Below the pieces are notes generated by a model that saw nothing but the letters and a program-made list of their open reading frames with translations, had not been told where the DNA came from and ran no database searches. DNA of 64,000 bases from Clostridia bacterium (lineage in GTDB: Bacteria > Bacillota > Clostridia > TANB77 > CAG-508), in NCBI GenBank assembly GCA_017934475.1, contig JAGBJN010000001.1, forward strand, positions 1-64,000. The letters are read 5' to 3'. The number at the start of each line of letters is the position of its first letter. The stretch's first letter is position 1. This document shows, in pieces, positions 1 to 8,901 of this stretch. Position numbers and translations under genes: made by a program.

Positions 1-110
1 ACATATTTATCATAGCCTTTAGGCTTATTTTTACTCCATATAATATTTGGTAACATCAACATTAGTAAAAATATTAAACCTATATATGAAAATCCAAAGT
101 GAATATTCAT
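1..110 (-). CDS. N-terminal fragment of a small membrane protein (runs off the window)
   Basis: The ATG is at 110, preceded by a GTGAG-type ribosome site. The visible 36 residues begin MNIHFGFSYIGLIFLLML, then a PNIIWSKNKPKGYDKY segment, so there is one hydrophobic N-terminal membrane segment and then a polar loop. It starts 38 bases after the stop of the ABC-F gene on the same strand and is probably cotranscribed with it. I do not know its function. The rest lies left of the window. Confidence 0.6.
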   Translation of the reverse strand, partial: MNIHFGFSYIGLIFLLMLMLPNIIWSKNKPKGYDKY

Positions 111-148
111 TAACTCATCTCACTTCCATATTGTAATTTGTCTCTCAC

Positions 149-1633
149 TTACTTTACCAAATTTATAATTTTTGTTGCCACTTTTTCAATAAATTTCTCA
201 TCATGTTCTACAAAAATAATGGTAGGATTATAATTTAGAATAGCATCTTCTATTTGTTCTCTTGTCAATATATCAATATAGTTTAAAGGTTCATCCCATA
301 TATAAATATTAGCCTGTTCTGAAATACTTTTTGCAATTAGAACCTTCTTCTTTTGACCTTCACTCATATCTTGAATATTAGTATCAAAATCAAATTGTGA
401 TAATCCCATTTTTACTAACATTGCTTTAAAAATACTTTCATTTATTTTATTATCGTAAGCAAAAGTTCTCAAATTTCCTTTTAAATCTTCTGTACTCTGA
501 GAAACATAAGATATTTTTAAATCATTTGCAACCATAAACTCTCCATTATACTGTAATTCTTCTCCTAAAATAAGTTTTAATATACTTGATTTACCAATGC
601 CATTTTTTCCAATTAGTGCAACCCTATCGCCATTATTAACTTCAAAAGTAATAGGGTTAAATATCGTTTCTTTACTATATTTTATCTGCAAGTTATGTGC
701 AAAAATTAATGGATTCTTATTACTTTTTAGAGGAATAATTTTTAATGTATCATTTACCTCTATATTTTTTAACAAATTAGTCTTTTCATTTATTGCTTTT
801 TCTATTCTTTGTTCCATAACTTTTGATTTTTTCATCATTTTATCTGCTTTATGTCCTATATATCCTTTATCTATTGTAGTTTCTGAATTATATTTTTTAT
901 TTTTTGTTTTTTCAGCCTCATTTGACCATTTTGCACAATTTTTAGAAGCTATTTCAAGTCTATTTATATCTTTCTGCAATCTTTCATTTTGTATTTTTTC
1001 AAAATTATCTTGCCTATTTTTATTTTCTTTCCAAGATGAAAAATTACCTTGTTGTATTTCTATATTAGTATTATTTATAGAAATTATATGATTTACAACT
1101 TTATCTAAAAAATTTCTATCGTGAGATACTAATATAAATCCTTTTTTCTTTTCTAAATAATTTACTAAATTATTTCGTGTTTCAATATCCAAATGATTTG
1201 TAGGCTCATCTATAAGTAAAAAGTTATTACCTTTTAAAAATAAACTTATTAAAAGTATCTTTATTTGTTCGCCACCACTTAATAAGTTAAAACTTCTATA
1301 TAATACTTCAGTATCTGTATTAAGTAAATTTAATTCTCTTATAATTTCCCAATCTTCAACATTCGGAGCAATCTCATTTACTATTTCTATTGCCATTCTT
1401 TCTTTGTTTTTTACTTCAAAAGGGAAGTAATCAAACTCAACATTTTTTGATATTGCACCTTGATATTCATATTTTCCTAATAATAACTTTAAAAATGTAG
1501 TTTTACCTTTACCGTTTCTTCCAATTAATCCTAATTTCCAATCAGTATCTATATTAAATGATACATTTTCAAATATATTTTTTAGGCTTCCATCATATCC
1601 AAAAGTTAAATTGTTTACACTTATTAAAGACAT
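149..1633 (-). CDS. ABC-F ribosome protection protein, Lsa/CplR type
   Basis: This is a soluble tandem-ATPase ABC-F protein of 494 aa with no membrane segments. The first domain has Walker A GRNGKGKT (38-45), signature LSGGE (118-122) and Walker B LLIDEPTNHLD (139-149). A charged linker (about 185-300) follows. The second domain has Walker A GKNGIGKS (342-349), a signature reading MSEGQ in place of LSGGQ, and Walker B IYIWDEP (443-449). The N-terminus (SLI.VNNLTF.YDGS, then NIFENVSF.IDTDWKLG) is that of the Lsa/CplR clade, whose members bind the ribosomal E site and displace lincosamides, streptogramin A and pleuromutilins. It starts with ATG behind a GGAGG site. The adjacent Erm gene makes this an MLS resistance pair. 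The resistance spectrum is inferred from the family. Confidence 0.9.
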   Translation of the reverse strand: MSLISVNNLTFGYDGSLKNIFENVSFNIDTDWKLGLIGRNGKGKTTFLKLLLGKYEYQGAISKNVEFDYFPFEVKNKERMAIEIVNEIAPNVEDWEIIRELNLLNTDTEVLYRSFNLLSGGEQIKILLISLFLKGNNFLLIDEPTNHLDIETRNNLVNYLEKKKGFILVSHDRNFLDKVVNHIISINNTNIEIQQGNFSSWKENKNRQDNFEKIQNERLQKDINRLEIASKNCAKWSNEAEKTKNKKYNSETTIDKGYIGHKADKMMKKSKVMEQRIEKAINEKTNLLKNIEVNDTLKIIPLKSNKNPLIFAHNLQIKYSKETIFNPITFEVNNGDRVALIGKNGIGKSSILKLILGEELQYNGEFMVANDLKISYVSQSTEDLKGNLRTFAYDNKINESIFKAMLVKMGLSQFDFDTNIQDMSEGQKKKVLIAKSISEQANIYIWDEPLNYIDILTREQIEDAILNYNPTIIFVEHDEKFIEKVATKIINLVK

Positions 1634-1779
1634 CTATTCCTCCTACAAATTATTATTTTGCGAACTACTAAATTGTAATTTATAATTTGCTTATTACTTT
1701 TTTCTGTCAACTTCTTTGTTTACACTATTGCTAATAATATAGAAATTGGAAATATAGCTACTGGATAAAATTCTTATTT
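1634..1779 (-). promoter_or_regulatory. Leader and probable promoter of the ABC-F gene
   Basis: Read on the minus strand, a TTGACA box near 1710 is followed 17-19 bases later by A/T-rich candidates for the -10 element (AATTAT, TTATAA). The GGAGG ribosome site follows after about 50 bases. Many Lsa-type genes have regulatory leaders with a short uORF and an attenuator. I see no convincing leader peptide here, so only the promoter is proposed. Confidence 0.35.
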
Positions 1780-2691
1780 TCAATTTTTCAATTTAAAAAT
1801 TTTCTTTTGGCGCTTAGTTTCAAATTTCCAATAACCATGATTACGATTTCGATGTTTTTTTTGAATCTTGTTTTGATTGTTTTTCATGGCTTGTTCAGCA
1901 TTTAATATAATAGCTTTTTTTTCGTTGGAAACAAATTTAAGAAAAACATCATATAGGTATAGCCATCCATCGTATGAGATCTCAGTAAGCGTTGACTCTA
2001 ATTTGATTTTTAAAAACTTGCAAATGCGTTTTTGTTGCTCATAAGTAAACAATTTTTTTGTTTTATCTTTGAAAGTATTTCCAGACGCTAAAAATATATA
2101 TGATAAAAAATTTCTATAGTCTGTCGCATCCTCAACATCTGCTGATGTTTTTCTTTGAAAGTGAGCAAAACATATTCGTGCATTTGGCACAGGATAAAAA
2201 TCTGATGGTTTAAACTCATAAATCAATTCAGCGGAAAACCAAGGTTTGTATAAAAGAGACCTCAAACTTTCGTTATAAAAAGGCTGTCCAGAATACCTTA
2301 TAAAAGCTTCATACTGCATTATGAAATATATATCTTCAGGAGGATTATCATCTTCAAATACTTTTTTCATAATATCAGCAGTTATGTTAAATGGAATATT
2401 TGCACATACTTTATATGGTTCTTTTACTGATATTTTATATTTTAAAAAATCCATCTCTATTATTTGAACTTTTTTAGATTCTTTATACCTTTCAGATAAA
2501 GTTTTCGCTAATTTTGCATCAAACTCTATTGCTATAACTTTCTTGCTTTTTTTTGCAAGTTCATTGGTAATAATTCCTTTTCCAGGACCTATCTCAATTA
2601 CAATATCGTCGTTACAAATATTACTCTTTGATAACAAGGTCGCTACAAGTTGTTTACTATGTAAATAATTTTGCGAATGTTCTATTCCCAT
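1780..2691 (-). CDS. Erm-family 23S rRNA (adenine-N6) methyltransferase
   Basis: A Rossmann-fold rRNA methylase of 303 aa. The SAM motif EIGPGKG (33-39), the acidic motif IAIEFDAK (53-60) and the catalytic motif NIPFN (98-102) are all visible. Erm enzymes dimethylate A2058 (E. coli numbering) of 23S rRNA, giving resistance to macrolides, lincosamides and streptogramin B. Most are about 245 aa. This one has a long lysine/arginine-rich C-terminal tail (from about 262), as in longer Erm variants, which may help RNA binding. KsgA is an alternative in this fold family, but the N-terminal HSQNYLHSKQLV is Erm-like. It starts with ATG behind GGAGG. Confidence 0.88.
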   Translation of the reverse strand: MGIEHSQNYLHSKQLVATLLSKSNICNDDIVIEIGPGKGIITNELAKKSKKVIAIEFDAKLAKTLSERYKESKKVQIIEMDFLKYKISVKEPYKVCANIPFNITADIMKKVFEDDNPPEDIYFIMQYEAFIRYSGQPFYNESLRSLLYKPWFSAELIYEFKPSDFYPVPNARICFAHFQRKTSADVEDATDYRNFLSYIFLASGNTFKDKTKKLFTYEQQKRICKFLKIKLESTLTEISYDGWLYLYDVFLKFVSNEKKAIILNAEQAMKNNQNKIQKKHRNRNHGYWKFETKRQKKIFKLKN

Positions 2692-2756
2692 AAATACCTC
2701 CTTTACAAATTACTATTTTATTTTCTCATATCTTATCATAAATTCTCAAAAAAATA

Positions 2757-2786
2757 AAGCCAGAAGAATTATTCTCCTGACTTTTT
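2757..2786 (-). terminator. Rho-independent terminator
   Basis: On the minus strand the stem AGTCAGGAGAA / TTCTTCTGGCT with a short TAA loop is followed by a T-rich run. It lies after the gene ending at 2838 and ahead of erm. Confidence 0.6.
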
Positions 2787-2837
2787 GTCTTTTGTACTTT
2801 TAAAATTTTATCTTTTGTATCTTTATATAATTTATCT

Positions 2838-3257
2838 TTAGTTAGCATTATTTATAGATAAATAGCCTATATCAATATAGTCTTTATCTAGCATATTATA
2901 AGATTTTTCTACATACACTACTAGCTTCAAATCTAATTCATTTACTTTTTCAAGTTCTTCTGATTCTAATTTATCATCAAGTTTTATATTAAGCTCTTTT
3001 CCATCTTCAAGCTTATATAAACTTATACGAATATTATCTTTTAAATCATCTTTAACTTTAAATTTGATTTTATATACTCCGTCATCATTTATTTTTGGAT
3101 TAAATGTATATTCTGCAAGTCTTCCATCAAATTCTAATGAATTAAGATAAAGTCTATTATAATCGGTTTTATCCTGGTTAATACAAATTATTACTCCTAC
3201 TATAATTCCGATTATTGCTAGTAATATAGCACATATTAAGATAATCCTTTTCTTCAT
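2838..3257 (-). CDS. Secreted or membrane-anchored small protein of unknown function
   Basis: 139 aa. Residues 5-26 form one hydrophobic segment (uncleaved anchor or signal peptide; no lipobox seen), and a lysine/aspartate-rich domain outside follows. It starts with ATG behind AAGGAGGGG. It has its own promoter (3431-3493), the twin of the one in front of parB, and a large inverted repeat in its leader. I recognise no family. Its position at the far end of the transfer genes suggests an accessory surface function. Confidence 0.6.
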   Translation of the reverse strand: MKKRIILICAILLAIIGIIVGVIICINQDKTDYNRLYLNSLEFDGRLAEYTFNPKINDDGVYKIKFKVKDDLKDNIRISLYKLEDGKELNIKLDDKLESEELEKVNELDLKLVVYVEKSYNMLDKDYIDIGYLSINNAN

Positions 3258-3285
3258 TGTTCCCCTCCTTATATTTATATACTCC

Positions 3286-3398
3286 TTAGATAAGTATGTA
3301 GATCAAGAATATAAAAGGGGATTACCAAATATTATTGAAAGGAGCAAGAATAATATTTTTATTTTAAAAATATTGCTCAACTCTACATACTTATCTAA
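3286..3398. repeat. Perfect 17-bp inverted repeat forming a long hairpin
   Basis: TTAGATAAGTATGTAGA (3286-3302) is repeated exactly in reverse complement at 3382-3398. A second nested inverted repeat lies inside (GAGCAA at 3342-3347 with TTGCTC at 3372-3377, with complementary A/T arms between). It sits between the conserved promoter (3431-3493) and the gene starting at 3257, so it would form a large hairpin in that leader RNA or a cruciform in DNA. Confidence 0.6.
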
Positions 3399-3430
3399 AA
3401 AGTATATCTACTTCTTAGCTTGTATCTATA

Positions 3431-3493
3431 TTTTAGCACCCTTATTCTTTAAAGTATACTGCAGGATTTTGCAACTTTTTTGCAAAAAATTAT
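3431..3493 (-). promoter_or_regulatory. Conserved promoter, copy 1 of 2
   Basis: A 65-bp block with the same internal spacing recurs at 19682-19746. As written on the plus strand it reads TTTTAGCAC, 14 variable bases, GTATACTGCAGG, ATTTTGCAA, two variable bases, then TTTTTGCAAAAA. Transcribed leftward it offers an extended -10 (TGCTAAAAT), a GTATAC box 18 bases upstream, and two TTGCAAAA boxes further up that look like activator sites. Confidence 0.5.
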
Positions 3494-3801
3494 GTCAAGA
3501 AATTAAAAGAATCTAGTATTTCCAATAGATTACATCTTAGTTCTGGATTAATTATTACTGTTGCACCTATTGTTAATAAGACTAAAACTATTAAAATAAA
3601 TATAAATTTAATAATCTTAATTAATAATTCAGACATAAAATTTAATATTTTAATCCCTGTATTATTGTCTTTGTCAAATACTATAGTATTTTTATCTTTA
3701 TCCAGGTTTAAATCTTTATATAATCTCTCTTTTTCAATTTTTTCATTCTTCTTTTCAACTGCTCTATCATACAATGATTTCGTTTTATTTTTTCCTAACA
3801 T
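3490..3801 (-). CDS. Small single-pass membrane protein of the transfer operon
   Basis: 103 aa. A charged lysine/glutamate-rich N-terminal half is followed by a long hydrophobic segment (about 62-87) and a short tail. It overlaps the 3' end of the upstream CpaE-like gene by 17 bases, so the two are probably translationally coupled. Unknown function; last gene of the type IV secretion operon. Confidence 0.6.
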   Translation of the reverse strand: MLGKNKTKSLYDRAVEKKNEKIEKERLYKDLNLDKDKNTIVFDKDNNTGIKILNFMSELLIKIIKFIFILIVLVLLTIGATVIINPELRCNLLEILDSFNFLT

Positions 3802-4969
3802 TTTCCTTATCCCTTTTCTTTTTAAATATATCTAATAATCCTTTTTTCTCTTTTACCTCTTCAATTGTTGTGTTTAATAAATAATCTTTTAAAACTTTTT
3901 CATAAAAGCTTTTATTACCTACAATAAATGGTTCTGGAACAGCTTCACTAAATGAAGCTCGCTCCTTCCAAAACTTACCTAAACTTTCTTTAAATTTTTC
4001 TCTATCCTCATTTCTAACAAAATTAAACATAAGATAAGAATTACTATCCTCTCCAATAATCATAAATGTTTCAATTAGCTTGTTAATTTCCCACGCTTTA
4101 TTTCCTGAAACAATTATTTTTAAATCTCTTGTTAAAAATGATGATATTTCCTCTTTACTCATTTCTTCAAAATTACCAAAGTCAAATACATAAAATTCAT
4201 ATTCAAATTTTAGTATATCTGCCAAATTTTCTGGTCTTTGATATAAGTCTATTCCTTGATATGTAATCTTTCTTAAAACGTCATTATAAATTGTTGGTAT
4301 TGATTCATCTTCTACTAAACTATAGATAGAATTATGCTTATTATTTTCAATATAGCAAGCTGTAACATTGGTTAATTCTGATAAATATTTAACTATATTT
4401 ATTGCAACTGTAGTCGCTCCAATATGCTTTTCTGTACCTGCTATTCCTATAGTAATTGTTTGTTTTGCTCTTTTTATATTTTCCTTTACTACTTTGGTTG
4501 TTTTATTTATTACAAGCATACTGTCATTTATTTTGTATTTCATTGCATTACCAAAAGTCATTCCTTCTACTGAAAAAGCTCTTTCAATTTCATCTGCAAA
4601 CATTACATCATTTTTAGCTGTTACTATATTGTAAATTCCTAAATTGAATAATCTACCTAATAAAACATTACCTTCTTTGTAACCTTCTGCTAAAATGATA
4701 ATTCTTACATTATACATTCTTCTTATAAGTTCTATTGAACTTGTTATTTCTTCCTCTGATGTTGTATTAGTTATTGCTTGTAAATCCAAAATCAAATAAT
4801 CTACTCCATTTAAGTTTCTTAGTTCTGTTTCTAAAAATTTTTTTAGATTATATTCATTTATAAATCTCATAACAAGATTGATTCTATGTTCTTTACAATA
4901 TTCTTCAATTATTGCTCTTGGTTCTTTTGAAATATAAATATACTTCTTATATAATCTATTTTCCTCCAT
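3785..4969 (-). CDS. CpaE/ParA-like P-loop ATPase
   Basis: 394 aa. Residues 1-135 resemble a receiver-like domain (YLILDLQAIT in the acidic region, no clear full phosphorylation site). The MinD/ParA-type domain follows, starting with a deviant Walker A (GIAGTEKHIGATTVA, about 175-189) and an FVFDFG-type segment in the Walker B position. This arrangement matches CpaE-like ATPases, which localise secretion machines. In conjugative elements such proteins may recruit the transfer channel or help partition. The canonical lysine of the P-loop is replaced by the HIGATT form seen in this branch. Confidence 0.65.
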   Translation of the reverse strand: MEENRLYKKYIYISKEPRAIIEEYCKEHRINLVMRFINEYNLKKFLETELRNLNGVDYLILDLQAITNTTSEEEITSSIELIRRMYNVRIIILAEGYKEGNVLLGRLFNLGIYNIVTAKNDVMFADEIERAFSVEGMTFGNAMKYKINDSMLVINKTTKVVKENIKRAKQTITIGIAGTEKHIGATTVAINIVKYLSELTNVTACYIENNKHNSIYSLVEDESIPTIYNDVLRKITYQGIDLYQRPENLADILKFEYEFYVFDFGNFEEMSKEEISSFLTRDLKIIVSGNKAWEINKLIETFMIIGEDSNSYLMFNFVRNEDREKFKESLGKFWKERASFSEAVPEPFIVGNKSFYEKVLKDYLLNTTIEEVKEKKGLLDIFKKKRDKENVRKK

Positions 4970-4986
4970 TGTTACAGCTTCCTTTC

Positions 4987-5316
4987 CTATTCTTCTTGAC
5001 TATCAATGTTATCTTGTTCGTCTTCACTATATAAAACAATTTCTCCTGTATCTAATTGAATTATATCTGTATTTTCATAATGAATTGTGTTCTTATCGCT
5101 AGTTGTATTTTCCTCCACTAACCCTTTTAATCTATCCATAAAGTCATCTACACTTGTATTTTGTGTTTGTTCTTGTTGTGATGTTGAATCTTTTATTTTA
5201 GTATAGCTTTCAGTATTTCTATCTCTCATATTTAAAACTACTGCAACTATAATTACTAATACTAAAACTATACTTAAAATAATTAATTGTTTTTTCAATT
5301 CTTGTTTTTCTTTCAT
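4987..5316 (-). CDS. Small membrane protein of the transfer operon
   Basis: 109 aa. One N-terminal transmembrane segment (about 9-28) is followed by a Gln/Asp/Glu-rich extracellular tail. It is tightly packed between the M23 peptidase and the CpaE-like gene on the same strand. No family recognised; probably a scaffold component of the channel. Confidence 0.6.
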   Translation of the reverse strand: MKEKQELKKQLIILSIVLVLVIIVAVVLNMRDRNTESYTKIKDSTSQQEQTQNTSVDDFMDRLKGLVEENTTSDKNTIHYENTDIIQLDTGEIVLYSEDEQDNIDSQEE

Positions 5317-5326
5317 TTTCTACTCC

Positions 5327-6041
5327 TTATCCGTTACCCTGTGAACTTCCAAATAAATATGGAAATGGATTCACAGCATTAGCACTTGAATTTTTATCTA
5401 ATCTAACTTCAAAATGAAGGTGTGGTCCTGTACTATTTCCTGTACTTCCCATTGTTCCTAAAACTCTTCCTTGCTCTACTGTTTCTCCAACTGTAACTTG
5501 TATTGAACCATTGATCATATGTCCGTACAGAGTATAAAAAGTAGAGCCATCATCTCCAGTATGTTCTAAAACAACATAATTACCATATCCAGTCAATCCT
5601 GCATTTGCAACTACAACTAATCCTCCAACTGAAGCACATACTTTTGGACTTGCTTTTGATACGCATACTATATCCATTCCGTGTATGTGCTTTTGTTTGT
5701 GTTACTCCATTTACTGTTATAGTTCTGCTAGGAGAAAACTTTGATGTAATAACATCTTTTGTGCTATCCCACGTTTCAAATGGTATATTAAATTTAGCTC
5801 CTACATATTTATATGTACCCTCTACAACTTCTACACTACCACTACCAGAGCCACCTCCAGCACTTGCAGAACTTCCCTCCTCATCATCTGTTTTAGATGA
5901 GCCAAACATTCCTATTAATCCAAATATTCCAATTACAATTATTAAAAAACCTACACATACACCAATAATAATTGCTTTTACTTTTAATGATAGAAAACTA
6001 AATACTATTCCTGTAAAATCTTTTGCTTTATTATCTGACAT
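5327..6041 (-). CDS. M23 peptidase of the conjugation machine (requires +1 recoding at 5681)
   Basis: Gives a 237-aa protein when one base (C, plus position 5681) is skipped; otherwise it is two ORFs, 5580-6041 and 5327-5677. Residues 1-50 carry a cytoplasmic start and one membrane helix, then a Gly/Ser linker, then a LytM/M23 domain. The zinc motif HxxxD is HTGMD (H119, D123), H174 lies in YGHM, and HLHFEVR supplies H207 and H209. The skip falls between T120 and G121, inside HTGMD, so neither ORF alone could be active. Enzymes of this kind open the peptidoglycan for the type IV channel in Gram-positive elements. The ATG at 6041 begins just after the recoded VirB4 stop (6042-6044). Confidence 0.88.
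5681..5681 (-). other. Recoding site: extra C before Gly codon (ACA-C-GGA)
   Basis: The zero frame reads ACA CGG AAT and soon departs from the family. Dropping the C gives ACA GGA ATG GAT, that is HTGMD, the zinc-binding motif. Confidence 0.85.
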
Positions 6042-7890
6042 TTATCTTCCTCCACCAACTAAATATTCCTTTTCCCAATCTAGTGCTTTTACATTTATTA
6101 AGGTATGTCCTGAACCAATAAAGAATAATCCACGTCCGTTTATCTTTTTGACTTAATATTGCTTTTTCTTCTTGATTTAAGTTATACAAATTTACAACTT
6201 CCTCTAAGTCTTTACCATCTACTCCAAAGAAAAATTTATAGGTAGAGTTATCCAAAAAGGCTTGACCATACATACGAACTTCTGGAGCTAAAAAATCGAC
6301 CAAACTTTGCGTAATAACCATAAGTCCACATTCGTATTTTCTTGCTCTCTTACAGAAATTTCTTAAAAATTCAATTGTTTGTGGTACTTTTCTATCAACC
6401 AATAAATAAGCTTCATCACATACAACATAACATCTTTCTTCACGATTTCTAAATGCTTGATCCTGGCAATATCTTAATATATTGAAATACTGACATCTTT
6501 TTACCTTTTCAGAAGCTCCCTGAAGGCTATAAACATCTAAACATACAAAAGAACTGTCTAAATCTAATGAAGTATATCCATTAAATATTTCTCCGTGATG
6601 TCCGATTGAAAGCTCTCTTACTACTGCTCTGATTTCTTCTAATTCTTTTTTATGGTCTTTATTTGTATTTACTTTTTCAATTAATAAATTGTATAAATCT
6701 TCCATAATAGGAAAATCTTTTGAATCTTTATTTGTTATATCTGTTTCATAAGTTATTCCATAAGTTCTATAAAGTTCTTCTAATATCTCCATTAATAAGC
6801 TCATTTGTAATGATGTTATTTCAGGATAATATAATTTGAAAAATGTACTTAAAAAATCTAAATGTAATCCTAATGCAGATTTGCTAGATGTATATTCTCC
6901 ATCTTCATCATCTTCAAATGCTGTTGCTTCTGGAAGTGGATTTACTTGTAAAGGATTAATTCTTCCTACTTTTTTCCCAGTTCCTCCTGAACAATCAATC
7001 CATTTTCCACCTAATAATTTACACATTGGTCGCATTTCTGATTCTGGATCTATTACGAAAATTTTTGTACCATTAAGCCATTCATTAAGCATTATCTTTT
7101 TAGCAAGGAATGATTTACCTGAACCACTAGAACCTTCAATAACAATATTTGAATTTGTTCTGTCATTACCTTTGAAAAATGGAGAAAAAGCTATCATTCT
7201 TCCATCTTCATCTGTTCCAAGATAATATCCTTCTACATCTACTAAGCCACTTCCTGAAAAAGGTAATCCTAAAAATAATGCTTCCAAACTCATTGTTTTA
7301 TTTGATATTTTAGTAATATCATCATAATATGTATCATAAGGAGAACTTTGTCTTAGAGCTTTATCTTGTATAAATGCAGGTACTCTTGCTTTTAATCCCA
7401 TTCCTGCAATTTTATTTCTTACAGTTCTACAATTTTCATTAAAGTTGTTGTCTGTTTCTCCAATTGTATTTGAAACGAAAGAAACATTAACGTATGGAAT
7501 ATTATCAACTGTTATGTCTTTTATAATTTTCTCTGCAGATTTAATCTTAAATTCTGCTTGTGTTCTTAATGCTTCATTGCTTGTTGTATTAAATATGTTT
7601 TTATCTGTTGTTAAACCTTTTGAAACACCATCAACATATTCTTGCACATTCTCTATTGGTGTTACTACTAAACTAACAGTAGTATTTGGAATATCTTTTA
7701 AATTTAGCAACCAACCTACATTTACTGCAGATGGATAAGCACTTACATATTGCAATTTGTGTTGATATTCCCCTAGTTGCACTTTATTATGTTTTAATTC
7801 AATACCTTGTGGAGTTATAAGTGCTAATAACTCTTGATTTATAGGCATTGTTTCTATTTCTTTTGTTTTCATTTGTAACTCTCTTTCCAT
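6042..7890 (-). CDS. VirB4/TraE-like conjugation ATPase (requires +1 recoding at 6138)
   Basis: Gives 615 aa when the C at 6138 is skipped. Walker A is GSSGSGKS (253-260) and a Walker B-type segment CYVVCDEAYLLVD lies near 480-495, as in VirB4 motors that energise substrate transfer at the inner face of the membrane. Without recoding the protein ends in a foreign-looking tail (RTWIILYWFRTYLNKC). With it the end is GRGLFFIGSGHTLINVKAL, then DWEKEYLVGGGR and a stop directly abutting the next ATG, which is what the operon layout predicts. The first ATG (7890) lies in a palindrome; ATG at 7872 is an alternative start. The N-terminal TraC-like part is the separate upstream gene. Confidence 0.88.
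6138..6138 (-). other. Recoding site: extra C before Gly codon (AAA-C-GGA)
   Basis: The zero frame AAA CGG ACG TGG gives a spurious tail. Skipping C gives AAA GGA CGT GGA and a C-terminus that ends exactly at the start of the peptidase gene. Confidence 0.85.
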
Positions 7891-7930
7891 TAGCGTTACG
7901 CTAATATATTTTTATCATTTGTAAATTTTA

Positions 7931-8542
7931 TTAAATCTTAACTTGAAGTGGGCTTTCCAAATAATTTTGATCTTCTATATAAGCAATATCTGGATTGTTA
8001 TAACTATTTATTAATTGAATAATTAATCTTTCATCTAATACTTCTGTTTTATAGCCACTATTTGTTAATTTCATTCTTATTTCACTTATTCTTTTAATAA
8101 GTTCTTGCTCTACATACTCATCATTTTCAGCCCATATCATTAAATATATTTCGCTTTCCAATGCTTTTCCAGTAGTAGATAGAACTCCAAAACTTCTACT
8201 TCTTTTATCTAATAACGAAAATTTTAAAGCTTCCTTTTCTTTTTCCATTAAACTTGCTTGAAAATCTTGATTCTTTCTAAGGTCAATTGGTCTATTTGTA
8301 AAGTAAAGTTTTAATGGCTTTAATTCACTTGCAAAATTTCTTGTAATACTTCTTCCGTGTGCTACCTGTTCATCTTTTGACATAAGTTTACAGTTCTTAG
8401 GATAAATTCTTAAATAGCATAAAACTTTATTATCAATTGTGTATAAGAAATTCCCTTGCACATCTTTTACATTTAAAAATAAATTAGCTGAAGTTTTTAT
8501 ATTACTGCTTTTCTTGTTTTTCTTAAATAAATTAAATTTCAT
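7931..8542 (-). CDS. TraC-like N-terminal partner of VirB4
   Basis: 203 aa, soluble, no P-loop. In Tn1549-type elements the region between the PrgI-like gene and the VirB4 ATPase encodes such a domain, equivalent to the N-terminal part of full VirB4 proteins. Its start overlaps the PrgI-like stop by 4 bases. The 40-base gap to the ATPase contains the palindrome TTAGCGTTACGCTAA. Assignment is from order, length and general similarity. Confidence 0.65.
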   Translation of the reverse strand: MKFNLFKKNKKSSNIKTSANLFLNVKDVQGNFLYTIDNKVLCYLRIYPKNCKLMSKDEQVAHGRSITRNFASELKPLKLYFTNRPIDLRKNQDFQASLMEKEKEALKFSLLDKRSRSFGVLSTTGKALESEIYLMIWAENDEYVEQELIKRISEIRMKLTNSGYKTEVLDERLIIQLINSYNNPDIAYIEDQNYLESPLQVKI

Positions 8543-8862
8543 TGTTGTTCCTCCTTAACCACATAATGGAATACTCTTTGTCTTTGATAAAACTTGAACA
8601 TATTAGTTATTAATTCAGCTATACAAGTATTGTATTTATCTTTCATAACAGAAATAAATGTTGCTCCTGTTATCAATATCCATATTCCTAATGCAACTAA
8701 ATAATTGTTAAATAATGTGTTAAATATTAATGCAATAAAAACTGCTATAATTCCTGCAATTGCTGTTGTAATCATTTCTTTTATTCCAATACCATTTATT
8801 ATTTCTACTCTTACTTTAACATTTGCAGGCATATTTATTTGAAATCTACTCTCATCTTCCAT
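8539..8862 (-). CDS. PrgI-family membrane protein
   Basis: 107 aa. The N-terminal RFQINMPANVKV motif and two adjacent transmembrane segments (about 29-50 and 53-73) are typical of PrgI (VirB3-like) proteins of Gram-positive type IV secretion systems. It overlaps the next gene by 4 bases, indicating coupling. It probably anchors VirB4 at the membrane. Confidence 0.8.
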   Translation of the reverse strand: MEDESRFQINMPANVKVRVEIINGIGIKEMITTAIAGIIAVFIALIFNTLFNNYLVALGIWILITGATFISVMKDKYNTCIAELITNMFKFYQRQRVFHYVVKEEQQ

Positions 8863-8901
8863 ATCTTTTGTATTCCTTTCCCCTTCTTATTTAAGAAGGT
8901 A

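Noticed and set aside
7886-7904. Palindrome TTAGCGTTACGCTAA as a separate operator
   Set aside because: It overlaps the possible first ATG of virB4 inside an operon; only a weak RNA hairpin, no other copy seen.
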